Shown one piece after another: positions 27,642 to 36,510 of a DNA stretch of 64,000 nt. The first letter of the stretch is position 1; each line of letters begins with the position of its first letter. The position numbers and the translations under genes are program-made. The DNA comes from Deltaproteobacteria bacterium. Its GTDB lineage: Bacteria; Myxococcota_A; Polyangia; Haliangiales; Haliangiaceae. The stretch is from positions 186,001-250,000 of the forward strand of contig JAHDIH010000002.1 of assembly GCA_020630875.1 (NCBI GenBank). Direction: 5' to 3'. The notes below the pieces were generated by a model. That model worked only from the letters and a program-made list of their open reading frames with translations, made no database searches and was not told the origin of the DNA.

Positions 27642-28712
27642 GTGAGAAGTTTCAATTTTTCAGCAGGACCCGCGATTCTTCCAGAATCGGTAATTAAAAA
27701 TGCGCAGCAAATGCTGTGGGATGCCAAGGATTCCGGGATTGGTATACTAGAGCACAGCCATCGCGGAAAAGTGTTTGTTGATATTTTGGCTGAGACAAAA
27801 GCTAACATTAGAACGCTGGCGTCCGTACCTGATGAGTATGAAATTTTGTTTTTGCAAGGCGGAGCTTCTAGCCAGTTCTTCATGTTACCAATGAACTTTT
27901 TGAAGGGCGGAACTGCCGACTACATCAATACTGGCACCTGGTCCAAAAAGGCAATCAAAGAAGCGCAGAAGTTTGGTACCGTTAACGTTCCCTCAACTGG
28001 TGAACACAATGGATTTACCGAAGTTCCAACAAAACATAAGTTTTCATCCAATCCAGTATACGTTCACTTCACAAGTAACAATACGATAGCAGGTACCGAG
28101 TTTCATGCGGAGCCTGAAGCCCCCAGTGGCGCTTGGCTAGCGTGCGATGCCTCTAGTGATATCTTTTCTCGTAAAATAGATATTTCTAAATACGGGATGG
28201 TGTATGCCGGCGCGCAGAAAAACTTAGGACCATCCGGAGTTACGTTGGTGATCATCAGAAAAGATTTGGTAGAGACCGGAGCCGAAGATCTTCCCACAAT
28301 GCTGCAGTATCGTACTCACGTTGCAAAAGACTCAGCATTTAATACTCCCCCCACTTTTGGTATTTACATCATTGGCGAGGTCGTTAAGTGGCTTCTTAGC
28401 TCAGGTGGTCTTACGCATATTGAGTCTTACAACAAAAACAAGGCGGACTTGTTGTACAATTATGTGGACTCAAGTGACCTGTTTTATGGAACAGCCAAAG
28501 AGGGCTCTCGCTCACTAATGAACGTATGCTTTCGTTGCAAAGATGAAACCAAAGAAGCCGAGTTTATTGCTGCGGCAGCCAAAGAGGGACTTGTGAACCT
28601 CAAAGGTCATCGATCGGTAGGGGGAATGAGAGCTAGTATCTACAATGCCTTTCCTGTGGCTGGGGTGGAAGCGCTTGTAGCGTTCATGAAAAAGTTTGAA
28701 GGACGCGTCTAG
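27642..28712 (+). CDS. serC: Phosphoserine aminotransferase
   Basis: A 356-residue class V aminotransferase that converts 3-phosphohydroxypyruvate and glutamate to phosphoserine in serine synthesis (and acts in PLP synthesis in some bacteria). The diagnostic N-terminus RSFNFSAGPAILPE fixes the start at GTG 27642; an upstream reading would add 30 unrelated residues and overlap the previous gene. Other landmarks are ILEHSHRGK, FLQGGASSQF, HFTSNNTIAGTE, and GAQKNLGPSG, whose Lys (K193) holds PLP. It is followed immediately, with no gap, by a glycosyltransferase gene. No serA or serB is nearby. Confidence 0.95.
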   Translation: MRSFNFSAGPAILPESVIKNAQQMLWDAKDSGIGILEHSHRGKVFVDILAETKANIRTLASVPDEYEILFLQGGASSQFFMLPMNFLKGGTADYINTGTWSKKAIKEAQKFGTVNVPSTGEHNGFTEVPTKHKFSSNPVYVHFTSNNTIAGTEFHAEPEAPSGAWLACDASSDIFSRKIDISKYGMVYAGAQKNLGPSGVTLVIIRKDLVETGAEDLPTMLQYRTHVAKDSAFNTPPTFGIYIIGEVVKWLLSSGGLTHIESYNKNKADLLYNYVDSSDLFYGTAKEGSRSLMNVCFRCKDETKEAEFIAAAAKEGLVNLKGHRSVGGMRASIYNAFPVAGVEALVAFMKKFEGRV

Positions 28713-29876
28713 GTGCAAGCTGCGCTAACGGTGGAACAAAGGTTCCAGCGAACACCGGATGGACGCGTTTGGACACCTGGCGCATTTAGCTACGACTTTT
28801 GGCAGCGTTATCGTCAAACGTTCGATCCTTTGCGAATTATTGCAAGGGTGAAAGACGTAGAGGACGTACCGGAGAATTGGAAGGTTTCCTCGGGGGAGGG
28901 AGTCGAGTTTTTCGCGCTCCCACACTACATTGGACCCAAGGCTTACTTGTTTAATACGCCTAAGTTGATGAAAGCGATGAGTGAGGCCATTCCCAAAGAT
29001 GCTGCAGTATTGATGCGAATCCCTTCTCCATTGTCACTTCTTGCCTATTTGATTCTAAAGAAGCGACGTCAGCCCTACGGGTTGCAAGTGGTGGGCGATC
29101 CGAGAGAAGTCATCACTGCGGGCTCGGTGGACCATCCTTTGCGACCTTTAATTCGGGAAGGTCTGATCAGGGGTCAGAAGAAACTTTGTAAGGATGCGGC
29201 AGCTTGTGCTTACGTTACGCAAGAAGCGCTGCAACGACACTATCCACCAAATGGCAGCGCTCATTCAGCAGCTTACTCTGATGTGTACCTCCCCGAATGC
29301 TATTTTTCGTCTGCGCGTAGGTTCGGCAAGAGGAAAAGTAAACCGTGGCAACTCGTTGCCGTTGGCACTATGGACCAACTGTACAAAGGTTTCGATATAA
29401 TCATTGATGCTCTGCCCCAGATTAAGTCTAACGTTCATGTGACCTTAGTTGGCGATGGCCAGTTTAGAGAGCAACTGGAGGCGCAAGCCGAGCAATTGGG
29501 GGTCTCTGAGCAACTTACTTTTACAGGTCACTTGGCTGGAGCAGAAAAAGTCAGAGATGAGTTGGACAAAGCTGATGTGATGTTAAACCCCTCTCGAGGA
29601 GAAGGGCTGCCTCGCGCGCTCATCGAGGCAATGGCTAGAGGTTTACCTGGAATCGGTACTGATGTTTCAGGAATACCTGAGCTTTTGTCACAAACAGAGC
29701 TCGTTCCGCCGAATGATGCATCTAGTTTGGCAACCAAAATTGACGAATTGTTGTTAGATCCAAAAAGGCTGACTATGCTTTCGAAACGCGCGATCGAAGT
29801 TGCTACCCACTTTCGCCATGACAAGATGGCCCCCAGGAGAACTGCATTTTACCAAGCTCTAAAAAACTCTTACTAA
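28713..29876 (+). CDS. Glycosyltransferase family 4 (group 1)
   Basis: A 387-residue GT-B glycosyltransferase. The donor-binding half is typical: VAVGTMDQLYKGFD, HVTLVGDGQFREQLEAQA, ADVMLNPSRGEGLPRALIEAMARGLP with an intact EX7E motif, and SGIPELL. The acceptor half starts after an unusual 25-residue basic and aromatic N-terminus. GTG at 28713 follows the serC stop directly, so the gene is probably read with serC, though no metabolic link is obvious. It is unlike the glycosyltransferase at 5.2 kb apart from the fold. Acceptor and sugar are unknown. Its 3' end overlaps the probable ATT start of the TonB-dependent receptor. Confidence 0.88.
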   Translation: MQAALTVEQRFQRTPDGRVWTPGAFSYDFWQRYRQTFDPLRIIARVKDVEDVPENWKVSSGEGVEFFALPHYIGPKAYLFNTPKLMKAMSEAIPKDAAVLMRIPSPLSLLAYLILKKRRQPYGLQVVGDPREVITAGSVDHPLRPLIREGLIRGQKKLCKDAAACAYVTQEALQRHYPPNGSAHSAAYSDVYLPECYFSSARRFGKRKSKPWQLVAVGTMDQLYKGFDIIIDALPQIKSNVHVTLVGDGQFREQLEAQAEQLGVSEQLTFTGHLAGAEKVRDELDKADVMLNPSRGEGLPRALIEAMARGLPGIGTDVSGIPELLSQTELVPPNDASSLATKIDELLLDPKRLTMLSKRAIEVATHFRHDKMAPRRTAFYQALKNSY

Positions 29877-32050
29877 TCTTCTTACTTCCAATTGCGTCCT
29901 TTGCTGATATTTCAGGGAGAGTTGTTAGCGCGGAGGACGGAAAGCCAATCAAGGGTGCTTCGGTAATTGCAGATGATGGGAAAGTACAAACCGATCGCAA
30001 AGGCCGATTTGTACTAAAAACCAGTCCTCCGGTAGACGTTTCCATCGTTGCTGCTGGGTTTATGGTCCGAGACATAGAGCTTACCCAAAATGGTCAAGCC
30101 ATTAGCCTGCAGCGAGATGTGGAAGGTGAGGTTATTGAAATCGTTGACAACATCGACTGGGGAGCAGAACCAACAAAGTATTCACTTGATAGAGACGATT
30201 TAAAGGTCATCCCAGGCTCTGGTGGCGACCCGCTGATTGCAATCCAAAATACTCCTGGTGCGGCGCGAATACCCCTGGGCCTTGGCGGACTAGTGTTGCG
30301 AGGGTCGTCCCCGCGAGATACTGCCGTATTTTTGGACAACGTGCGCGTACCTTTACTCTATCATTTTGGTGGCATCCGTTCATTTTACCAAGCAGATTTA
30401 CTTAAGTCGGTCAGCGTGCAAGCTAGCGGCTACGGGAGTGAGTTTGGTCGGGCTCAGGGCGGACTCGTGACGGTGGAATCAGATGGCCACTTAGAAGCGA
30501 AGAGTTGGAAGGTAGGAGGTCAGATTAGTCTCACCGATTCTTCGATTTACGCCTATGGTCCGCTGTGGAATGGAGGACTTTCCGTTGGCGTTCGCCGTTC
30601 CTACATCGATTTAATCGTCCGGCCATTTGTGGAGGATGAAGTACCGCTTCCCATTTACCGTGACGGGCAAATTCGTTGGCAAAAGCGAGGGAATCAATTT
30701 TCTCACGTGGTCAACTTATTTGGGTCTCTCGACTCGAACGATTCAGAGACGTTTTCGTTCGACAACGACTTTGGGCGACTACTATATCGAATGACAACGC
30801 GAGTACGTGACTACGATATCGATGCAACGGCTCATCTTGGACTAGACCAGGTTGGGATCAACGACAAAGAGGAAGACCGTGAAACTCTGAAACACAAGTC
30901 TTTCGTTTGGGGGACTCGTCTTGCGGCTTCAAGAACGTATAAGAACGTAAAAGGTCAAATAGGATTAGATTTGGAAGGTCGCCGCTTCAGCTACAACTTT
31001 GGAGACTTTGAAGATGAAGAACCTGGTGCTCCAATCGAAGCGATATCGGCTGGTACGGTATGGGAAACCAACGCAGCCGTTTATTCGCGGCTTGCCATCA
31101 GTTTACTAAACGATTCGTTAACAATAGAGCCGGGATTAAGAATAGATGCTTTTGGATTATCCGAAGAGTTAACCGTCGATCCCAGGCTTAGTATGCGCCA
31201 GGATTTTTCGCCGTCCTTCGCAATGAAATGGGCGGTCGGTAAGTACAGCCAACCCCCGCGACCGGTCGACATCGCCAACGTCGGCGCCAATCCAAACATC
31301 AAATCCTCTCATTCGATCCAGTCGTCCTTTGGCGTTGAGTTTACTCAGGGAAGTTGGTTGACGCTCAGTGCGGTAGCCTTTGCAAGTAGCCTTCGCAACC
31401 TACCCGCTTACGCGATTTCTGACGATCCCACCCAAAATATCGGAAATCCGGGACGCATTGTTGGTCAAGGAGCAGCGTTTCTCGAACTTATTAACGACCA
31501 GTTCGGATACTTTGGATACTTGGAGAATGTGGGGTCGGGGAGATCTAGAGGCTTAGAACTCTTTGCAAAAGTAGACCGTGAAACGTGGTTTGGCTGGATC
31601 GCTTACACCTATTCAAGGAGCTATCGTACGGACGATCCTTCTCAGTTTCCGGAAGAACGACTTTACGCTTTTGACCAACCGCATAATTTGACCGCCGTAG
31701 CATCCAAAAAGATCGGGAGATGGCGGCTTGGCACCCGAATACGCTGGATTAGTGGCAGCCCGTTTACTCCGGTTATTGGTCGAGTGTGGGATTTAGAGCA
31801 AGCTCGATGGATTTCTGTCGATGGCGATCCTTTTAGCGACAGGTTGAGTAGTTTTATTAGTGTTGACGTTCGCATCGATTACTCCTGGAAACTTAAACGG
31901 GGCGACCTAACCTTGTTTTTGGATTTACGAAACGCGACTAACAATGCCAACGCAGAGTTCAAATTTTATAACAATGATTTCAGTAGGGAAGCTGAAGTTA
32001 ATGGTATCCCGATTTTTCCATCGTTCGGATTGGAGTTTAAACCCAGATGA
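29846..32050 (+). CDS. TonB-dependent receptor with carboxypeptidase-regulatory-like domain
   Basis: Outer-membrane receptor, 734 residues in my reading. N-terminus: signal peptide (LPSSKKLLLIFLLPIASFA), then a CarboxypepD_reg-like beta domain (DISGRVVSAEDGKPIKGASV … GRFVLKT), a plug with LKVIPGSGGDPLIAIQNTPG, VLRGSSPRDTAVFLDNVRVP and GYGSEFGRAQGG, and a barrel ending in FGLEFKPR. It imports a large ligand with TonB energy. The start is unusual: the signal peptide is preceded only by ATT at 29846, with AGGAGA five nt upstream and a stop codon at 29819 in frame. The first ATG (30062) lies inside the regulatory-like domain and would remove the signal peptide. The start overlaps the upstream glycosyltransferase by 31 nt. 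No siderophore-specific feature is visible. Confidence 0.88.
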   Translation: MLPSSKKLLLIFLLPIASFADISGRVVSAEDGKPIKGASVIADDGKVQTDRKGRFVLKTSPPVDVSIVAAGFMVRDIELTQNGQAISLQRDVEGEVIEIVDNIDWGAEPTKYSLDRDDLKVIPGSGGDPLIAIQNTPGAARIPLGLGGLVLRGSSPRDTAVFLDNVRVPLLYHFGGIRSFYQADLLKSVSVQASGYGSEFGRAQGGLVTVESDGHLEAKSWKVGGQISLTDSSIYAYGPLWNGGLSVGVRRSYIDLIVRPFVEDEVPLPIYRDGQIRWQKRGNQFSHVVNLFGSLDSNDSETFSFDNDFGRLLYRMTTRVRDYDIDATAHLGLDQVGINDKEEDRETLKHKSFVWGTRLAASRTYKNVKGQIGLDLEGRRFSYNFGDFEDEEPGAPIEAISAGTVWETNAAVYSRLAISLLNDSLTIEPGLRIDAFGLSEELTVDPRLSMRQDFSPSFAMKWAVGKYSQPPRPVDIANVGANPNIKSSHSIQSSFGVEFTQGSWLTLSAVAFASSLRNLPAYAISDDPTQNIGNPGRIVGQGAAFLELINDQFGYFGYLENVGSGRSRGLELFAKVDRETWFGWIAYTYSRSYRTDDPSQFPEERLYAFDQPHNLTAVASKKIGRWRLGTRIRWISGSPFTPVIGRVWDLEQARWISVDGDPFSDRLSSFISVDVRIDYSWKLKRGDLTLFLDLRNATNNANAEFKFYNNDFSREAEVNGIPIFPSFGLEFKPR

Positions 32051-32844
32051 GACTTCTTAGTTTAATTGTATTGGTTTCTTGTCAGACGTTGCCCAATGAT
32101 GTGCCTGAAGTGCGAACGATTACTTCTCCTCGAATTTTGGAAATAAGATCGCAACCGCACATTGTTCACTCTGGTGATACCGTCACGTTTGACGCCTTGG
32201 TAGTAGACAAAGACGGCAACGTGGTTTCCACGCCTGATATCGAGTGGAGAATTTGCGACCCGGAAGTATTTGATGCAGAACTGTTTCCTGCATGCGACAA
32301 CGATCACGCGCTAATTTTAGCGGGCAACGTTACCTCTTTCCAAGAAGTCGCCAATTTCTTTTCTGCAATATCTCCATGCTTGCGTGAGGAGTGCGCAGAA
32401 GACCGTGATACTTGTGGCGTCGCTTTTCCAAAAGTGGATGTGCGTGTAATGGCAACTGCTGAAGTAAACGGTGAAACGATCACAGCTGTCAGAACCATCG
32501 GGGCAACTCCGATTCCCATCAGCGACTACGAAAGAGAGGTAATACCAGATTTGGGAATGCCGTCGGTAGTAGCTCTCGCTGGAAACGCCTTTAACGTGGT
32601 GGTTGATCAGGAGGGAGCCAATCTGTGGACGTGTCCCCCAGATTTGTCCAACGAAGATGCCGTCCCAAGTTACCACCTGTACGCCAACGGCGGCGGCACG
32701 ATCTTTGACCCTGAGATAATCAGCGCGGCGCCCACCTTTGGGGCAGGAACGGTGACGGGGGGCGCTGAAATTCCCTCCATCATTCACCTGATTGCCAGAA
32801 CGCCCAGAGGTCAAAGTAATTGGGTTCAAATCGACGTACCGTAG
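32047..32844 (+). CDS. Lipoprotein partner of the TonB-dependent receptor
   Basis: A 265-residue lipoprotein (lipobox VLVSC near residue 12) that overlaps the receptor stop by 4 nt (ATGA) and is surely co-translated with it. Residues about 30-70 resemble an Ig-like or bacterial cadherin/PKD strand pattern (SQPHIVHSGDTVTFDALVVD). The rest holds several Cys and a C-terminal beta domain ending in WVQIDVP. I recognise no named family. By analogy with receptor-lipoprotein pairs (SusCD-type or CirA-associated lipoproteins) it could be a surface ligand-binding partner; this is inference from operon structure and location. Confidence 0.78.
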   Translation: MRLLSLIVLVSCQTLPNDVPEVRTITSPRILEIRSQPHIVHSGDTVTFDALVVDKDGNVVSTPDIEWRICDPEVFDAELFPACDNDHALILAGNVTSFQEVANFFSAISPCLREECAEDRDTCGVAFPKVDVRVMATAEVNGETITAVRTIGATPIPISDYEREVIPDLGMPSVVALAGNAFNVVVDQEGANLWTCPPDLSNEDAVPSYHLYANGGGTIFDPEIISAAPTFGAGTVTGGAEIPSIIHLIARTPRGQSNWVQIDVP

Positions 32845-32916
32845 GTTGAAAACAGTTCATTTCGACCAGTAATAAAGCCTCCAAGAGATATTGGATCTGC
32901 GGCCCGAACCCGTGAT

Positions 32917-34344
32917 ATGAATGAAGCGATGCGCTTACCACTTGGATTGTTAATATTGGCTTTGGGAATGACTTCTTGCGTGAAGCGAGAAGTAGCTGAG
33001 AACGTACCAGACCCAGGGCCGCAAGCTGACGTTTACTTACCGGTGAACCTTAACCGAAACATCGACATTCTCTTTGTCGTCGATGATTCAGGCTCGATGG
33101 CTGCGGAGCAAGCGTCTTTGAAGACCAACTTCCCTAAGTTTATCGAAAGACTAGCTACGATTCCCGGCGGACTACCAAACGTGCGATTGGGAGTAACTAC
33201 TACATCTATTACCGGTTCGGGTTGCGGTAACGCGGGACAATCGGACAAAGACGGACGTTTGCAAAACACCACGGGTTCTGGCGCTGGTGATGCGACGTGC
33301 CCGTCTGGTGTGGTGACTACCGACAACGCTAACTTTCTTATTCACACAAGTGACGACGACGGCAACGTGATCAATCACAACTACGCCGGAGCTGCTGGTG
33401 CAGCAAACTTAGCTAAAGCATTCGGTTGTATGGCGGCTGTTGGCGTCAACGGCTGCGGATTTGAGCAACCGTTTGAAGCGGCTCGAAAAGCGCTGGAGAA
33501 TAACCCTGACTTTATCCGCAATGGCCAAAATGGCGAGCCAGATGCGCTGCTTGCAGTAATCTTCATCACCGATGAGGACGATTGCTCGGTGACCGACCTC
33601 GGTCTTTTCGCCAATGCGACTTCCGGTCTGGACAACCATCGATGCTTTGAAAATGGAATTGTTTGCAAAGGAGACAATCAAAACGCAGGGGTCAAAGAAG
33701 AGTGTCGCTCTCGAGAGGACGATCAATTCATCACTCCTGTTCAAGAGTACGCGACTTTCTTTAGGGAATTCAAAAGCAATCCTCGCAGCGTGATCGTGGC
33801 TTCGATTTCTGGAGAAACCGTTGATTCGGTTACTGGCGAGTCGCTTGTGGAAGTGATCGACGCTGTAGATAACGACAACAACCCTGGGAAAGACCTCAAG
33901 AAACAGTGCAGCGATGGAACGCCGCTTTCTGGCGCGGATCCTGGCGTTCGTATTCTCGAACTTCTCAACCAATTCCCAGGACGAAATACGTTCCAGACTA
34001 TTTGCGATGCAGATTTGTCTGATGCGCTCTCTCAAATCGCTGAGCTTTTGGCCATCGCAGCTGGTAGTCCTTGTTTGCAAGGCCCACTTTCCGACACAGA
34101 TGACGCCACAGCTGGTATTCAGCCTGAGTGCATTGTGGAATTCCAACCGGACGCTCCTGGTGCGGAAGCGAACCAAATTCCAAGATGTTCATCTACTACC
34201 CCAGCTCCAACGGAGCTTCCATGTTGGTTCTTTGAAACTGACACGACTTGCGCTAGTGAAACCGACCTCAAAATCAACATTGAAAGAGCGAGTGGGCAAA
34301 ATAATCAAGAAGGCTCAGATCGCGTGACCTGTCTTCTCGACTAG
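32917..34344 (+). CDS. VWA-domain lipoprotein
   Basis: A 475-residue lipoprotein (lipobox GMTSC) with a von Willebrand factor A domain. The MIDAS motif is intact: FVVDDSGSMAAEQ provides DxSxS, and VIFITDEDDC supplies a later acidic strand. The domain has extra loops and many Cys (…GSGCGNAGQ, GCMAAVGVNGCGFEQ, DNHRCFENGIVC), suggesting disulfides outside the cytoplasm. VWA proteins bind protein partners through a metal ion and often mediate adhesion. It is the last gene before a strong terminator, 72 nt after the receptor-linked lipoprotein gene. Start: ATG 32917 or ATG 32929; the second gives a tighter signal peptide. Confidence 0.85.
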   Translation: MNEAMRLPLGLLILALGMTSCVKREVAENVPDPGPQADVYLPVNLNRNIDILFVVDDSGSMAAEQASLKTNFPKFIERLATIPGGLPNVRLGVTTTSITGSGCGNAGQSDKDGRLQNTTGSGAGDATCPSGVVTTDNANFLIHTSDDDGNVINHNYAGAAGAANLAKAFGCMAAVGVNGCGFEQPFEAARKALENNPDFIRNGQNGEPDALLAVIFITDEDDCSVTDLGLFANATSGLDNHRCFENGIVCKGDNQNAGVKEECRSREDDQFITPVQEYATFFREFKSNPRSVIVASISGETVDSVTGESLVEVIDAVDNDNNPGKDLKKQCSDGTPLSGADPGVRILELLNQFPGRNTFQTICDADLSDALSQIAELLAIAAGSPCLQGPLSDTDDATAGIQPECIVEFQPDAPGAEANQIPRCSSTTPAPTELPCWFFETDTTCASETDLKINIERASGQNNQEGSDRVTCLLD

Positions 34345-34364
34345 CAACATCTCAAGACATGAGA

Positions 34365-34392
34365 GGCCCCGCCAAAAGCGGGGCCTTTTTTT
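34365..34392 (+). terminator. Rho-independent terminator
   Basis: Perfect 8-bp GC-rich stem, GGCCCCGC (34365-34372) pairing with GCGGGGCC (34378-34385), loop CAAAA, followed by seven T (34386-34392). It lies 20 nt after the VWA gene stop and 46 nt before lpdA, and it ends the receptor-lipoprotein-VWA transcript. Confidence 0.93.
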
Positions 34393-34438
34393 GTAGAGAT
34401 TAAGTGTCGTTTTCAAGCATCGTGTTATAAGCGAAGGC

Positions 34439-35860
34439 ATGAGTAAGTCATACGATACAGTAGTGATTGGAAGTGGCCCTGGTGGATACGTAGCTGGTAT
34501 TCGATTAGGCCAGCTTGGTGTTAAAGCCGCTGTCATAGAGAAAGAAAGTGCAGGAGGCGTTTGTCTTAACGTCGGATGCATTCCTTCAAAAGCTCTAATT
34601 CACGCTGCAAAGACTTACTCTAAGCTCCAGTCTACAGCGGACTTGGGAATTACCGTTTCAGGAGATGTAAACGTTGACTTAGAGAAGATGCAAAAATGGA
34701 AAGAAGGCATCGTAAAAAAACTCACGACGGGAGTAAAAAGCTTACTTAAAGCGAATGGCACAGACTTCGTAAAAGGAACTGCTACGATTGTAGGAAAAAA
34801 AGGTGGCTCGTTTGAAGTATCTGTGAAGAACGGTAGCAAAACAGAAACGATTTCTGCCAAAAACCTAGTCATTGCCACTGGTTCAACACCGATTCAAATT
34901 CCGGGGTTCAGTGTGGATCAAGAGAACGTGCTTGATTCTACTGGAGGACTGGCTCTCAAGAAACTACCAAAGACTATGACCGTAATTGGTGGTGGCTACA
35001 TTGGACTGGAACTGGGAACCGTTTATGCGAAGCTTGGTACGAAGGTCACGGTGCTAGAAGCATCACCAAAACTTTTGGCTTCTATGGATCAAGACTGCGT
35101 TGGGGTTGTCTCTCGAAAGCTCAAAAAGCTTGGCGTTGAAGTGATGACTTCTGTAATGGCAAAGTCTTGGGAGAAAAAAGGAAGCAAGCTGACGATTACT
35201 GCACAGGATAAAGCCGGTAAAGAAGTAAAAATCGATGCTGAGAAAATCTTGCTCTCTATTGGTCGCAGACCTATTTCAAAGGATATTGGTCTTGAAGCTA
35301 TAGGCGTAGCGACAGACCAACGCGGGTTCATCATTGCAGACAAGCAACTTAGAACTAACGTTCCCGGCGTATACGCTATCGGTGACGTCATCGGCGGGAT
35401 GATGCTGGCGCACAAGGCTTCTAAAGAAGCAGAAGTGGTAGCAGAAGTAATTGCTGGGCAAAGCGCGGGAATGGATGCTCAAACGATGCCAGCGGTAGTG
35501 TTTACCGATCCGGAGATCGCAAGTACAGGTATGACCGAAGATGAGGCAAAGGCCGCGGGACATAAAAAACTCAAGGTCGGCAAATTTCCTTTCGCGGCAC
35601 TGGGGAGAGCGCTGAGCGTCAACGACACTGATGGCTTCGCCAAGGTGATAGCAAACGCAGAAAATGATGAAATACTTGGCGTGCACATCGTCGGTAACGG
35701 CGCGTCCGATCTCATTAGCGAAGGTGCTCTCGCTATTGAAATGGGATCGGTACTTCATGATGTCGCACTGACCATCCACCCACACCCAACACTTGGTGAA
35801 TCGGTGATGGAAGCAGCGGCGGCAGCGCTTGGCCATGCCGTTCATATCATCAACAAATAA
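34439..35860 (+). CDS. lpdA: Dihydrolipoyl dehydrogenase (E3)
   Basis: A 473-residue flavoprotein that reoxidises dihydrolipoamide on the E2 subunits of 2-oxoacid dehydrogenases and glycine cleavage. Seen: FAD site GSGPGGY (11-17), redox disulfide GGVCLNVGCIPSKA (C42 and C47), NAD site VIGGGYIGLELG, second FAD motif AIGDVIGG, and the C-terminal His-Glu pair (HPHPTLGES). A TATAAG hexamer at 34426-34431 just after the terminator may be its -10 site. It is followed by lipB 5 nt later, so E3 and the lipoylation enzyme are co-expressed. The E1/E2 genes it should serve are at 52.5-57 kb. Confidence 0.97.
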   Translation: MSKSYDTVVIGSGPGGYVAGIRLGQLGVKAAVIEKESAGGVCLNVGCIPSKALIHAAKTYSKLQSTADLGITVSGDVNVDLEKMQKWKEGIVKKLTTGVKSLLKANGTDFVKGTATIVGKKGGSFEVSVKNGSKTETISAKNLVIATGSTPIQIPGFSVDQENVLDSTGGLALKKLPKTMTVIGGGYIGLELGTVYAKLGTKVTVLEASPKLLASMDQDCVGVVSRKLKKLGVEVMTSVMAKSWEKKGSKLTITAQDKAGKEVKIDAEKILLSIGRRPISKDIGLEAIGVATDQRGFIIADKQLRTNVPGVYAIGDVIGGMMLAHKASKEAEVVAEVIAGQSAGMDAQTMPAVVFTDPEIASTGMTEDEAKAAGHKKLKVGKFPFAALGRALSVNDTDGFAKVIANAENDEILGVHIVGNGASDLISEGALAIEMGSVLHDVALTIHPHPTLGESVMEAAAAALGHAVHIINK

Positions 35861-35865
35861 TTGAG

Positions 35866-36510
35866 ATGTACCCCGCTGTCGTTACCGACTTAGAGGTGCG
35901 AGATTATCAGTTCGCTTACGACTATCAAAAAGAGCTAGTCGCAAAGCGTAAAAATGATGAATGTGAGGATACCTTTCTTTTCGTTGAGCATCCCCATGTC
36001 TTTACCTTAGGTAGAAGGAAAACGGCCAAGGAAAACGTTCTAGCCCCCGGCGATGTGCCAGTAATAGAAATTGAACGTGGAGGTGATGTCACCTACCATG
36101 GACCTGGGCAATTGGTGGTCTACCCCGTTTTGAAACTTCGGGAAGAGGAACGAGACCTTCACAAGTTTTTACGCAATCTGGAAGAAGCAATTTTAGATTT
36201 AGGAAACTACTTCGGCGCACGGCTACAAAGGCGTGAAGGACTGACGGGGGTCTGGTGCGGCGATAAAAAGGTGGCGTCGATTGGTATTTCTTGTCGACGG
36301 TGGGTGATCTTTCATGGAGTTGCGATAAATGTCGACTGCGATCTATCTATGTTCGGTAGAATTAATCCCTGTGGTTTAGATTCTGATGTGATGAGCAATT
36401 TGAAACTACATTCCACAAAAGAAATCACAATGGATGGCGTCAAGAACGTCTTGCCCGACATACTAGCAAAGACTTTTAACCGTCAACTTAAAAAGGGGAT
36501 GGCGCTGTAA
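35866..36510 (+). CDS. lipB: Octanoyl-[acyl-carrier-protein]:protein N-octanoyltransferase
   Basis: A 214-residue LipB that transfers octanoate from ACP to the lipoyl lysine of E2 or GcvH, the first step of protein lipoylation. Landmarks: HPHVFTLGRR, RGGDVTYHGPGQLVVYP, the conserved Lys in KKVASIGI, and the catalytic Cys in INPCGLDS. Length and motif order are standard. The gene is 5 nt after lpdA. The partner lipA (sulfur insertion) is not in the window. Its 3' end overlaps the convergent unknown gene by 23 nt. Confidence 0.96.
   Translation: MYPAVVTDLEVRDYQFAYDYQKELVAKRKNDECEDTFLFVEHPHVFTLGRRKTAKENVLAPGDVPVIEIERGGDVTYHGPGQLVVYPVLKLREEERDLHKFLRNLEEAILDLGNYFGARLQRREGLTGVWCGDKKVASIGISCRRWVIFHGVAINVDCDLSMFGRINPCGLDSDVMSNLKLHSTKEITMDGVKNVLPDILAKTFNRQLKKGMAL

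Noticed and set aside
29876-30061. Frameshift or pseudogene at the start of the TonB-dependent receptor
   Set aside because: The frame is continuous from the signal peptide into the domain; a rare ATT start with a good ribosome site explains it without a frameshift.
33409-34176. Long minus-strand open frame opposite the VWA gene
   Set aside because: No start site, no recognisable domain, and it lies wholly within a well-supported VWA lipoprotein gene.
35276-35845. Minus-strand open frame opposite lpdA
   Set aside because: Overlaps a conserved enzyme gene, has no ribosome site and gives a nonsense Cys/His/Phe-rich translation.
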